Shown: positions 1 to 5,694 of the stretch, one piece after another
How positions within the stretch are numbered: the first letter of the stretch is position 1
Layout: each line of letters begins with the position of its first letter
Source of the DNA: Candidatus Hydrogenedentes bacterium CG07_land_8_20_14_0_80_42_17
GTDB lineage: Bacteria; UBA8481
DNA length: 5,694 nt
Assembly (NCBI GenBank): GCA_002780065.1
Contig: PEWQ01000171.1
Location: forward strand, 1 to 5,694
Reading direction: 5' to 3'
Position numbers and translations under genes: made by a program
Notes under the pieces: generated by a model
What the model was told of the DNA's origin: nothing
What the model saw: the letters and a program-made list of their open reading frames with translations, nothing else
The model's database searches: none

Positions 1-153
1 GTATGAAATAATTGAAAAAAGAAAATTGGAAGAATAAAATTTTCAATTTGCACTTTCCAATTTGCAATTTCAAATAAATAACATTGCAATTACAAAATAC
101 TACTTTTTGGTTAGCCTTGGCTACCGCTCAAAATCGAAAATATTAATCTCTAT
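1..153. other. AT-rich intergenic region downstream of the cyclic-nucleotide-binding pair
   Basis: I see no credible gene here. The stretch is strongly AT-rich and contains short repeats. AAATTGGAA at 23-31 is the perfect inverted complement of TTCCAATTT at 55-63, CAATTTGCA occurs at 44-52 and again at 58-66, and ATTGCAAT at 83-90 is a palindrome. A small imperfect hairpin lies at 109-125 (GGT..AGCC / GGCT.ACC). It is not followed by a T-run on the minus strand, so it is not a convincing intrinsic terminator for the gene ending at 154. Confidence 0.6.
23..63. repeat. AT-rich inverted repeat
   Basis: Arms of 9 bases (23-31 and 55-63) are perfectly complementary around a 23-base loop that itself contains the palindrome AAAATTTT (36-43). 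In so AT-rich a stretch the pairing could be chance. It lies about 90 bases past the stop of the minus-strand operon and could help stabilise or end that transcript, but there is no classical GC-rich stem with a U-tract. Confidence 0.35.
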
Positions 154-1236
154 TCAGCTTTCAGTGAACTTATCGTGCTCTACTACAGAACTTGATATGT
201 CTACAAAGTGGGTTCCAGACTCGGACATGGCAACGAGATTTTTTATCTGCTCTTCGTATTCATCTTCTATTCCAAGCTCACGAGCGGCTTGATACAACAT
301 AACTAAATCGTTTCCTGAATCGGCTTTTACTCCGTCAATAGTCAGCTTGAATTTTCGTTCGAGTGAAATTCTTCGCCTTTCTTCGTCGATCTCTTCAAGA
401 TGTTTTGAAAAATAAACCGACTTCAAAGTTTCCAGTTTTGCTTTGAATGGAACAATGCCTTCCATTCTTAATAAGTCCATCTCTTTTCGTATTCCAGGCA
501 TTCTTTCGTACTCCATCAGCAACTGATGCGCCTCTATCACTACTTCAGCTTTTGGCGAAAGATATTTTATCCCTTCCTGCCCTTCAAGTAATTTCCATTT
601 GCTTTCGACATTGCTCAATCTAATTATCAAAGAATCATCGAGCCATGGCTTTTCTGCGACTTTTTCCCGGTATTTATCGAGAGCGTCATATTCCTGAGCG
701 ATCTTTTCTATTACCTTTGGATCATCGAGGTCGGGATAGAGCGCGATCCTTTCATCGATTCTTTGTCTGATTTGATGACGTATGATGCTCAAATCAGAAT
801 CGCTTGAATTATCCAGTTTGCGTTTTGCTTCCGTCTCCTCCCTCAATGTTTGCTGCAATAATGACCGCCTCAAAGTAGATGTAATTGTCTTATACATCTG
901 AGTTTTGTTGAAGACGATGTAGAACCTGCGAGTTATAGCCGAATTTATCTTTTCAATGATGCTCGGCATGCGCTCGATATTTAAATTGTTCAACTGACGC
1001 ACCAGAAGAACTTCTGAAGGCGCTTTTGCGGATACTGAAGCTGTTCGAGCATGCCCTGTTAATGCTCCGAGTTCGCCGACAACTTCGCCGACGCTAGTGA
1101 CCCTGCCGAGCATTTTACCTCCGCATGTGACCGTCAATTCTCCTGAAAGTAAAACGAACAGTTCGCGGCTGATGTCACCTTCACGAATGATAATTTGTCC
1201 GGGCTTTAATAAAAGTGTTTCGGCAGGAACGTTCAT
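154..1236 (-). CDS. Cyclic nucleotide-binding domain protein with unassigned helical C-terminus (downstream paralogue)
   Basis: The 360-residue protein is probably cytoplasmic: I see no signal peptide or membrane segment. Residues about 5-105 form a cyclic-nucleotide-binding (CNB) domain of the CRP/PKA-regulatory type. The phosphate-binding cassette is at 50-67, with G54-E55-L56 and R64-x-A66-S67; Glu and Arg are the residues that normally contact the ribose and cyclic phosphate, so ligand binding is plausible. The remaining ~250 residues are rich in charged helix-forming residues and show no helix-turn-helix, kinase, cyclase or channel signature that I recognise. Landmarks shared with the neighbouring paralogue are NKTxxY (110-115), a DDP block followed by I-x-K-I-A (171-180), a W-x-D-D-S-L block (198-203), an MPG...MD block (246-254) and a terminal FVDI (344-347). 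The ATG start is supported by GGTGAG 8 bases upstream and by the one-base gap from the preceding stop. The function is unknown; a cAMP- or cGMP-responsive regulatory or scaffold protein is inference. Confidence 0.88.
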   Translation of the reverse strand: MNVPAETLLLKPGQIIIREGDISRELFVLLSGELTVTCGGKMLGRVTSVGEVVGELGALTGHARTASVSAKAPSEVLLVRQLNNLNIERMPSIIEKINSAITRRFYIVFNKTQMYKTITSTLRRSLLQQTLREETEAKRKLDNSSDSDLSIIRHQIRQRIDERIALYPDLDDPKVIEKIAQEYDALDKYREKVAEKPWLDDSLIIRLSNVESKWKLLEGQEGIKYLSPKAEVVIEAHQLLMEYERMPGIRKEMDLLRMEGIVPFKAKLETLKSVYFSKHLEEIDEERRRISLERKFKLTIDGVKADSGNDLVMLYQAARELGIEDEYEEQIKNLVAMSESGTHFVDISSSVVEHDKFTES

Positions 1237-1237
1237 T

Positions 1238-2284
1238 CTATCTGCTCACCGGCATGAGATCTACAAAGGTAGAACGTGTTTCAGAAACGTCCATAATTCT
1301 GCGAAGCTCTTCTTCATAAAGTGTGAGAACTTTCAGTTCTTTTGCAGAGCGGCTTACGAGCACATTACCACTGCCTGAAGCGAGTTTCTGTTTTTCAATT
1401 GTCTCTTGAACTTTTTTGTTGAGATAAGACAAAGTCTCAACATCTTTATCTTCGGATTTGTTTTTTACAACCTCGTAAAGCGCTTTTGCTCTGGCTTCGA
1501 AAGGAATTATTTCCTCAAGTTTTGCTATGTCCATATGCTTTTGCGCACCCGGAGTATTTTCAAATTCGTTTAGGAGGTCAATCATTTCCATTGTTAATTT
1601 TGCTCGCTCACGAATTGCAGTAAGCCCTTTATTAATGTTTGAAATCTTGAAGCTGTCATTAATTTCGTTGAAACGATTATAAAGAGATTCGTCCGTCCAA
1701 ACTTGTTTCTGCAATTCGATCGAATAATCGGTTAATATTCCGTGAGTGTCGGCAATCTTTTTGAGAATTCGAGGGTCTTCATCTGTCTGATGCAGTTCGA
1801 ATTCTTCGTCGAGAATTTTTCTGACTTTTTTTATTATTTGGTTCTCTTTATCCTTTTGGAGTTTTCCTGATTTTTGTATCTCTTTATTCAATAATGCTTC
1901 GTACAAAATAAGACTTCTGGCTTGAGCGGCAATTTTACAATAAAAATTTGTTTTATTACCGGCAATCTCGAATCTGAATTTAATTGTGGAGTCGATCTTC
2001 TCAAGTATTTCGGGATGCATTTTAGAAAACGTATGAAACTCTACTTTAACAGAAAGCATTTCAACATCTGTGACTGCTATTATTGACGCCGATCTTGGCT
2101 TTCCGGTCAAAGAAGCGAGCTCACCAAGAATATCACCTTGCCCGCGAACTCTGCCAAGCTCAGTTTTTCCTCGCCAGACCGAAACCTCACCCTTCATCAG
2201 AATTAGAATATTATTTCCGGTTTCGCCTTCGGTCACTATTCTCTCGCCTGCTCGAAAGACCTGTGCTGTTTTCTGATCGCTCAT
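1238..2284 (-). CDS. Cyclic nucleotide-binding domain protein with unassigned helical C-terminus (upstream paralogue)
   Basis: The 348-residue protein is the first gene of a two-gene minus-strand operon and a clear paralogue of the gene after it. In an ungapped hand alignment about 25 of the first 70 residues are identical, and 14 of 25 across residues 43-67. The N-terminal CNB domain keeps its phosphate-binding cassette (G54-E55-L56, then R64-S-A66-S67), so it could bind a cyclic nucleotide. After it come NKTxxY (110-115), an EDP block with I-L-K-K-I-A (169-178), W-T-D-E-S-L (196-201), a TPG...MD block (244-252) and a terminal FVDL (340-343), in the same order as in the paralogue. No helix-turn-helix follows the CNB domain, so it is not an ordinary CRP/FNR activator. 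I chose ATG 2284 over the in-frame TTG at 2290 because GAGG sits 7 bases before the ATG but only 1 base before the TTG. The function is unknown. Confidence 0.88.
   Translation of the reverse strand: MSDQKTAQVFRAGERIVTEGETGNNILILMKGEVSVWRGKTELGRVRGQGDILGELASLTGKPRSASIIAVTDVEMLSVKVEFHTFSKMHPEILEKIDSTIKFRFEIAGNKTNFYCKIAAQARSLILYEALLNKEIQKSGKLQKDKENQIIKKVRKILDEEFELHQTDEDPRILKKIADTHGILTDYSIELQKQVWTDESLYNRFNEINDSFKISNINKGLTAIRERAKLTMEMIDLLNEFENTPGAQKHMDIAKLEEIIPFEARAKALYEVVKNKSEDKDVETLSYLNKKVQETIEKQKLASGSGNVLVSRSAKELKVLTLYEEELRRIMDVSETRSTFVDLMPVSR
1245..1250 (-). promoter_or_regulatory. Ribosome binding site inside the end of the upstream gene
   Basis: On the minus strand GGTGAG lies 8 bases before the ATG at 1236 and is embedded in the last codons of the upstream CNB gene, whose TAG stop (1238-1240) is one base from that ATG. 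This supports the start choice and suggests that translation of the two paralogues is coupled. Confidence 0.65.
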
Positions 2285-2290
2285 TTTCAA

Positions 2291-2298
2291 ACCTCACT
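2291..2298 (-). promoter_or_regulatory. Shine-Dalgarno site deciding the start of the upstream CNB gene
   Basis: Read on the minus strand, AGTGAGGT carries GAGG 7 bases ahead of ATG 2284. The spacing suits that ATG and rules against the TTG two codons earlier. It would lie at the very 5' end of the transcript from the promoter predicted here, giving a leader of about 11 bases. Confidence 0.65.
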
Positions 2299-2301
2299 TG
2301 A

Positions 2302-2331
2302 ACTATATCAGCTTCATGAATAAATTTTCAA
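2302..2331 (-). promoter_or_regulatory. Predicted sigma70-type promoter for the CNB operon
   Basis: On the minus strand a -35 box TTGAAA (plus coordinates 2326-2331, 5 of 6 consensus bases) and a -10 box TATAGT (2302-2307, 5 of 6) are separated by 18 bases. The -10 is preceded by TGA, giving an extended -10 (TGnTATAGT). The predicted start of transcription is near 2295. Boxes and spacing are seen directly. That the promoter is used, and by which sigma factor, is inference; AT-rich DNA gives chance matches. Confidence 0.5.
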
Positions 2332-2359
2332 TTGATTACTTTCAAAAACTTTGTATCAT
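2332..2359 (+). promoter_or_regulatory. Predicted sigma70-type promoter for glgC-thrS
   Basis: TTGATT (2332-2337, first four bases match the -35 consensus) and TATCAT (2354-2359, 5 of 6 match the -10) are separated by 16 bases. The predicted transcription start is at 2366-2367, which is the glgC ATG itself. Its -35 directly abuts the -35 of the opposing promoter (2326-2331), the two sharing the palindrome CAATTG at 2329-2334. No CRP-type TGTGA-N6-TCACA operator is visible between 2285 and 2366. Confidence 0.42.
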
Positions 2360-2366
2360 CATAACT

Positions 2367-3656
2367 ATGCTCCAGAAAAAAATAGTTGCCGTTATTATGG
2401 GAGGTGGACAGGGCGTAAGGCTTTTTCCACTCACAAAAGACAGGTGTAAACCTGCGGTTCCTATAGGCGGAAGATATCGGCTGATAGATATTCCAATCTC
2501 GAACAGCATTAATTCGGGCCTGAAAAAGATTAATATTTTGACTCAGTTCAATACATCATCATTGCATAGGCATATTGAGAGAACCTACCGCTTTGATAAT
2601 TTCTCTGACGGTTTCTGCACTATCCGCTCTGCAGAGCAGACTACAGAAAATACAAATTGGTATCAAGGAACTGCTGATGCTGTGAGACAAAATTTGCGAT
2701 ATATTCTTGCTTTTGATCCGGAGTATGTGCTCATTCTTTCAGGCGACCAGCTCTATAGAATGAATTACATGGATCTTGCGGAATTTCATATTGAGCGCAA
2801 GGCTGATGTCACTATTTGCGTCAACCCTGTTGCCAGAGACAGAGCTAAACACATGGGCTTATTACATGTTGATGATAATTTGAAGATTAAAGATTTTGTC
2901 GAGAAGCCTAAAGAAGATGAGCTGTTGGACAAAATGAAGACAGATCCTGAAATGCTTGCTCGTTTCGGATTCACGGTTAACGAAGACAGAAACTACATGG
3001 CAAACATGGGAATCTATTTTTTCAATGCAGATGTATTGAAGAGAATACTTCTTGGAAATTCGATGGTCGATTTTGGCAGAGAAGTTATGCCTTCCAATAT
3101 TGAACATTTTAAAATGTTTGCATTTCCTTTTACGGGCTTTTGGGAGGACCTTGGAACTATAGACGCTTTTTACAAGGTGAATATGAGCCTTTTGGACCGC
3201 AATCCCGAGTTTAATTTTTTCGACCCTAGCGCTCCGATTTACACTCGTCCAAGATTTCTTCCTCCGACTAAAATAATGCAATGCACTATCGATCATTCGC
3301 TTGTTTCTGAAGGAGGATTTCTTGAACAATGCGTTATTCATAGATGCCTTCTTTCGGATAGGTGTGTTATCAGAAATAATTCTGTTCTTCGAGACGTTTT
3401 TATGATGGGAGCAGATTTTATGGAAGGAAAGAATGAACGCGAGGAGAATCGCAGAAAAGATATTCCCGATATCGGTGTCGGACAGGATTGTTTAATTGAA
3501 CGGGTAATCATTGATAAGGGCGCGCGAATCGGCAGTGGAGTAAGAATACGGCGCCATGAAAATGAGCCTGACCGCGATGGGGAATTTTATTATATTAGAG
3601 ATGGAATTACGATTATTCCTCGGAGAGCGATAGTTCCTTCCGGTTCTGAAATATAA
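2367..3656 (+). CDS. glgC: Glucose-1-phosphate adenylyltransferase (ADP-glucose pyrophosphorylase)
   Basis: This enzyme makes ADP-glucose and pyrophosphate from ATP and glucose 1-phosphate, the committed and normally allosterically controlled step of bacterial glycogen synthesis; it is cytoplasmic and usually a homotetramer. The 429 residues match the family length. The N-terminal nucleotidyltransferase domain shows GGGQGVRL (12-19) with the following LTKDRCKPAVPIGG segment, SGDQLYRM (125-132) with the catalytic aspartate D127, FVEKP (177-181) with the glucose-1-phosphate lysine K180, and GFWEDLGT (257-264). Residues about 285-429 form the left-handed beta-helix domain. The C-terminal part resembles the plant/cyanobacterial class: VIIDKGARIG at 380-389 keeps an effector-site lysine (K384), while the second such lysine is replaced by R419. 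I chose ATG 2367 because it puts the usual ~10 residues before the GGG loop; upstream in-frame TTG 2298 and ATG 2316 would add a non-conserved tail and cross the predicted promoter. No SD precedes it. thrS follows 5 bases later. Confidence 0.96.
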   Translation: MLQKKIVAVIMGGGQGVRLFPLTKDRCKPAVPIGGRYRLIDIPISNSINSGLKKINILTQFNTSSLHRHIERTYRFDNFSDGFCTIRSAEQTTENTNWYQGTADAVRQNLRYILAFDPEYVLILSGDQLYRMNYMDLAEFHIERKADVTICVNPVARDRAKHMGLLHVDDNLKIKDFVEKPKEDELLDKMKTDPEMLARFGFTVNEDRNYMANMGIYFFNADVLKRILLGNSMVDFGREVMPSNIEHFKMFAFPFTGFWEDLGTIDAFYKVNMSLLDRNPEFNFFDPSAPIYTRPRFLPPTKIMQCTIDHSLVSEGGFLEQCVIHRCLLSDRCVIRNNSVLRDVFMMGADFMEGKNEREENRRKDIPDIGVGQDCLIERVIIDKGARIGSGVRIRRHENEPDRDGEFYYIRDGITIIPRRAIVPSGSEI

Positions 3657-3661
3657 AAGAT

Positions 3662-5590
3662 ATGTCTATTCAACTGACTTTTCCTGACGGCCGTGTATCC
3701 GAGTTCTCTGATTTTATAACTCCGCGAATGATTGCAGAGAAAGAAGGAATGCCGCCGAAATTCAAGAAGGCGCTTGGAGCTGTTGTCGACAAACGAATAA
3801 TAGATATGCAGACTCCGATTACTTCTGACGGAGCTTTCAGATTTTTCTTTGAAGGCGAGCCCGAAGAATTGGAACTGGTCAGGCATACTGCCGCGCATGT
3901 TATGGCTCAAGCAGTCCGGGATATATTTCCGGATACGCTCTTTGCGATAGGTCCTACTATCGAAGATGGCTTTTATTATGATTTTGATTTATCAAAAACT
4001 TTTCAGCCTGAGGACCTCGAGAAAATTGAAAAGAGAATGTCGGAAATAATTGCGGCGGACTTTCAGATTGTAAGAAAAACTTTGAGCAGAGAAGAGGCAA
4101 ATGAATTCTTCAAGAACGATCCTTATAAACTCGAATTGATTCGTGATTTGCCGGCTGATGTGGAATTAACGACTTATACTCAAGATACTTTTACTGACCT
4201 TTGCCGAGGCCCGCATCTTGACAGAACAGGCCGGATAAAAGTTTTCAAATTATTAAAAATAGCCGGAGCTTATTGGCGCGGCGACGAGTCGCGGCAGATG
4301 CTCCAAAGAATTTACGGTACTGCGTGGCGAAAAAAATCAGAACTTGATGAATATCTTCGAAAACTTGAAGAGGCCAAGAAACGCGACCATAGGGTTCTGG
4401 GACGAACCCTCGACTTATTTTCGATTGAAGAGGAAGTCGGAGGCGGATTGGTATTGTGGCATCCGAAGGGCGCCGCGATAAGATTGGTTATTGAAAATTA
4501 TTGGCGGGATTGTCATCAAAAGGGCGGCTATCAGTTGGTTTATACTCCGCATGTCGGCCGCTCAAAATTATGGCAGACATCTGGGCACTTGGATTTCTTT
4601 AAAGAAAATATGTTTGCTCCGATGGATATAGAAGGGCAGGAATATTATGTGAAACCTATGAACTGCCCGTTTCATATTCATATCTATAAGTCCGGTATGA
4701 AGTCGTACAGGGAACTTCCTATTCGAACTGCGGAGCTTGGCACGGTTTATCGTTACGAAAGGTCTGGAGTTCTTCACGGACTTTTGAGAGTTCGGGGATT
4801 TACTCAAGATGACGCTCACATCATCTGCAGACCTGATCAAGTGAACGAAGAGGTGAGAAGAGTTGTGAGATTTTGTCTCTCGATGCTGAAAGCTTTCGGC
4901 TTTACTGAGTTTGCAACTTATATCGCTACGAAGCCGCTCGAAAAATTTGCGGGAAAGCCTGAGGATTGGGAGATAGCCGAGTCTGCGCTATGTGATGCCG
5001 CGCGCGTCGAGGGATTGGATTTTGAGATTGATAAGGGTGGAGGAGCTTTTTACGGGCCTAAGATTGATTTAAAGATCAAAGATGCTTTGGGACGTGAATG
5101 GCAGTGCTCGACAATTCAGTTTGATTTTAATCTGCCTGAAAGATTCGATATGACATATATAGGTGAAGATGGAAAGGCAAAACGACCTTACATGATTCAC
5201 CGCGCTTTACTGGGTTCTATCGAGCGTTTTTTTGGATGCTTGATAGAACATTATGCCGGCGACTTTCCTGTTTGGCTTGCTCCGATTCAGGCGACGATTC
5301 TCACCGTATCCGATAAGGCGATTGAATATGCAAAAGAAATTTCGGAAAAACTGCTATCATCAGGATTTAGAGTAGCAACGGATTTTGGCGCTGAGAAGAT
5401 AGGAAAAAAAATTCGGACTGCAGAACTTTCTAAAATTCCGTTCATGATTGTAATTGGAGAGCGTGATATGAATGAAGGCAAGGTCTCCGTAAGAAGGCGT
5501 AAGATAGGAGAGCAAGGCTCGATGAAATTTGATGAGCTTAATTCTCTTCTAAAAGCAGAATCGCTTTCGCCTCTAACTTGCAAATCGTAA
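3662..5590 (+). CDS. thrS: Threonine--tRNA ligase (threonyl-tRNA synthetase)
   Basis: This class II synthetase charges tRNA-Thr with threonine and hydrolyses mischarged Ser-tRNA-Thr. At 642 residues it is full length with the complete bacterial domain order. A TGS domain occupies about 1-62. The N2 editing domain (about 63-225) has H75-TAA-H79 and C181-RGP-H185, the expected editing residues. The catalytic core (about 240-535) has the zinc ligands C335 (MNCPFH), H386 (DDAHI) and H513 (MIHRALLGS), the motif 2 arginine R364 and the motif 3 arginine R522. The anticodon-binding domain runs from about 538 to 635 and includes EKIGKKIR (578-585). All key residues are present, so it should be active. 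The ATG at 3662 begins the TGS domain cleanly (MSIQLTFPDG), 5 bases after the glgC stop; no good SD is visible (only AAAAGA close by), so translation may depend on ribosomes finishing glgC. In many bacteria thrS is followed by infC-rpmI-rplT; the window ends too soon to tell. Confidence 0.98.
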   Translation: MSIQLTFPDGRVSEFSDFITPRMIAEKEGMPPKFKKALGAVVDKRIIDMQTPITSDGAFRFFFEGEPEELELVRHTAAHVMAQAVRDIFPDTLFAIGPTIEDGFYYDFDLSKTFQPEDLEKIEKRMSEIIAADFQIVRKTLSREEANEFFKNDPYKLELIRDLPADVELTTYTQDTFTDLCRGPHLDRTGRIKVFKLLKIAGAYWRGDESRQMLQRIYGTAWRKKSELDEYLRKLEEAKKRDHRVLGRTLDLFSIEEEVGGGLVLWHPKGAAIRLVIENYWRDCHQKGGYQLVYTPHVGRSKLWQTSGHLDFFKENMFAPMDIEGQEYYVKPMNCPFHIHIYKSGMKSYRELPIRTAELGTVYRYERSGVLHGLLRVRGFTQDDAHIICRPDQVNEEVRRVVRFCLSMLKAFGFTEFATYIATKPLEKFAGKPEDWEIAESALCDAARVEGLDFEIDKGGGAFYGPKIDLKIKDALGREWQCSTIQFDFNLPERFDMTYIGEDGKAKRPYMIHRALLGSIERFFGCLIEHYAGDFPVWLAPIQATILTVSDKAIEYAKEISEKLLSSGFRVATDFGAEKIGKKIRTAELSKIPFMIVIGERDMNEGKVSVRRRKIGEQGSMKFDELNSLLKAESLSPLTCKS

Positions 5591-5596
5591 TACAAT

Positions 5597-5602
5597 AGGA
5601 GG
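5597..5602 (+). promoter_or_regulatory. Orphan perfect AGGAGG Shine-Dalgarno-like site
   Basis: A six-base match to the anti-SD sequence lies 7 bases after the thrS stop. The nearest downstream start is GTG 5606, only 3 bases away, which opens an 11-codon frame ending at TGA 5639-5641 and coding a very basic peptide (VRKSKHRRGVH if read literally). The spacing is shorter than normal. It could be a leader peptide site, a remnant start, or chance. It stands out because glgC and thrS themselves lack SD sites. Confidence 0.3.
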
Positions 5603-5619
5603 CACGTGCGGAAGAGCAA

Positions 5620-5674
5620 GCACAGGCGTGGCGTCCATTGACGCGTGACGTCCATTGACGCGTAGCGCCTGTGC
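5620..5674. repeat. GC-rich nested inverted repeat enclosing two hairpin-forming direct repeats
   Basis: The outer arms GCACAGGCG (5620-5628) and CGCCTGTGC (5666-5674) are perfectly complementary over 9 bp, with one more G-U pair possible in RNA. Inside, GCGTC-CATT-GACGC (5631-5644) is a perfect 5-bp hairpin with a 4-base loop, and CGTC-CATT-GACG (5649-5660) is a 4-bp hairpin with the same loop, so the element can draw as a three-way junction. No T-run follows the outer stem, so it is not a standard intrinsic terminator. The stretch 5601-5680 is 62.5% GC, well above the AT-rich genes and the AT-rich left end. Candidates are a dispersed REP-like or MITE-like repeat, or a structured 3' or leader RNA. 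Confidence 0.6.
5632..5663 (+). repeat. Two tandem copies of a 15-base direct repeat, 17-base period
   Basis: CGTCCATTGACGCGT occurs identically at 5632-5646 and 5649-5663, separated by GA. Each copy contains the palindrome ACGCGT and the hairpin-forming CGTC...GACG. Two copies are too few and too close for a CRISPR array; a duplicated unit inside a structured element is the simplest reading. Confidence 0.85.
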
Positions 5675-5694
5675 ATCCAAGACGAGTTATAATA

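Noticed and set aside
109-125. Hairpin as an intrinsic terminator of the minus-strand operon
   Set aside because: On the minus strand the stem is followed by A residues, not a T-run, and the stem has a bulge and is short.
154-2284. The CNB genes as CRP/FNR-family transcription factors
   Set aside because: Proteins of that family have a helix-turn-helix within about 60-80 residues of the CNB domain; both proteins instead continue as a long charged helical region without such a motif.
2285-2290. TTG 2290 as start of the upstream CNB gene
   Set aside because: The GAGG site would be only one base away; ATG 2284 has a normal 7-base spacing.
2298-2366. In-frame upstream starts for glgC (TTG 2298, ATG 2316)
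   Set aside because: They add a hydrophobic, non-conserved N-terminal tail, have no SD, and run through the predicted promoter; the family normally begins about ten residues before the GGG loop, as ATG 2367 gives.
2862-3341. Antisense 159-codon open frame inside glgC, and similar antisense frames at 3590-3910, 4568-4840 and 5287-5676
   Set aside because: They lie opposite well-conserved coding sequence, show no recognisable domain and have no context of their own; they are frame shadows.
5632-5663. CRISPR repeats
   Set aside because: Only two 15-base copies with a 2-base gap, so there is no spacer-sized sequence.
5620-5674. tRNA or tRNA-like gene
   Set aside because: At 55 bases it is too short, has two small arms only and lacks a GTTCRA-type T-loop.
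5688-5693. TATAAT as a -10 box for the next gene
   Set aside because: It matches the consensus perfectly, but the nearest -35-like TTGACG (5655-5660) is 27 bases away and no good box lies at 16-18 bases; the window ends before any start codon can be judged.

Overview
This window carries four complete protein genes in two divergent pairs, plus an unusual GC-rich structured spacer at the right edge. The source looks like an uncultured bacterium with a moderately AT-rich genome. The GlgC is of the plant/cyanobacterial-like type and the ThrS is standard bacterial. Shine-Dalgarno (SD) use is mixed: clear sites on the left pair, none on the right pair. This would suit a member of the FCB (Bacteroidota/Chlorobi-like) lineages or a spirochaete-like group, but I cannot fix the phylum from sequence alone.

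Layout. Positions 1-153 are AT-rich intergenic sequence with short inverted and direct repeats and no gene. Positions 154-1236 and 1238-2284 (minus strand) hold two tandem paralogues of about 350-360 residues. Each has an N-terminal cyclic-nucleotide-binding (CNB) domain followed by a long helical C-terminal region that I do not recognise. They are one base apart and probably translationally coupled. Positions 2285-2366 are a short divergent control region in which I read two back-to-back sigma70-type promoters with directly abutting -35 boxes. Positions 2367-3656 (plus) are glgC, encoding ADP-glucose pyrophosphorylase, the committed step of bacterial glycogen synthesis. Its predicted transcript would be almost leaderless. 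Positions 3662-5590 (plus) are thrS, threonyl-tRNA synthetase, 5 bases after glgC and probably co-transcribed with it. Positions 5591-5694 are a GC-rich spacer with a strong AGGAGG, two 15-base direct repeats that each fold as a small hairpin, and an enclosing 9-bp stem. The next gene lies outside the window.

How they may work together: thrS is housekeeping and glgC is carbon storage. The CNB pair could be a cyclic-nucleotide-responsive sensor whose expression is physically tied to glgC through the shared promoter region. That link is inference. The sequence shows the adjacency, the intact nucleotide-pocket motifs and the promoter arrangement. It does not show an effector function for the CNB proteins, which have no recognisable DNA-binding or catalytic domain. 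The most promising candidate for something undescribed is this tandem CNB pair with its conserved unassigned C-terminal domain.
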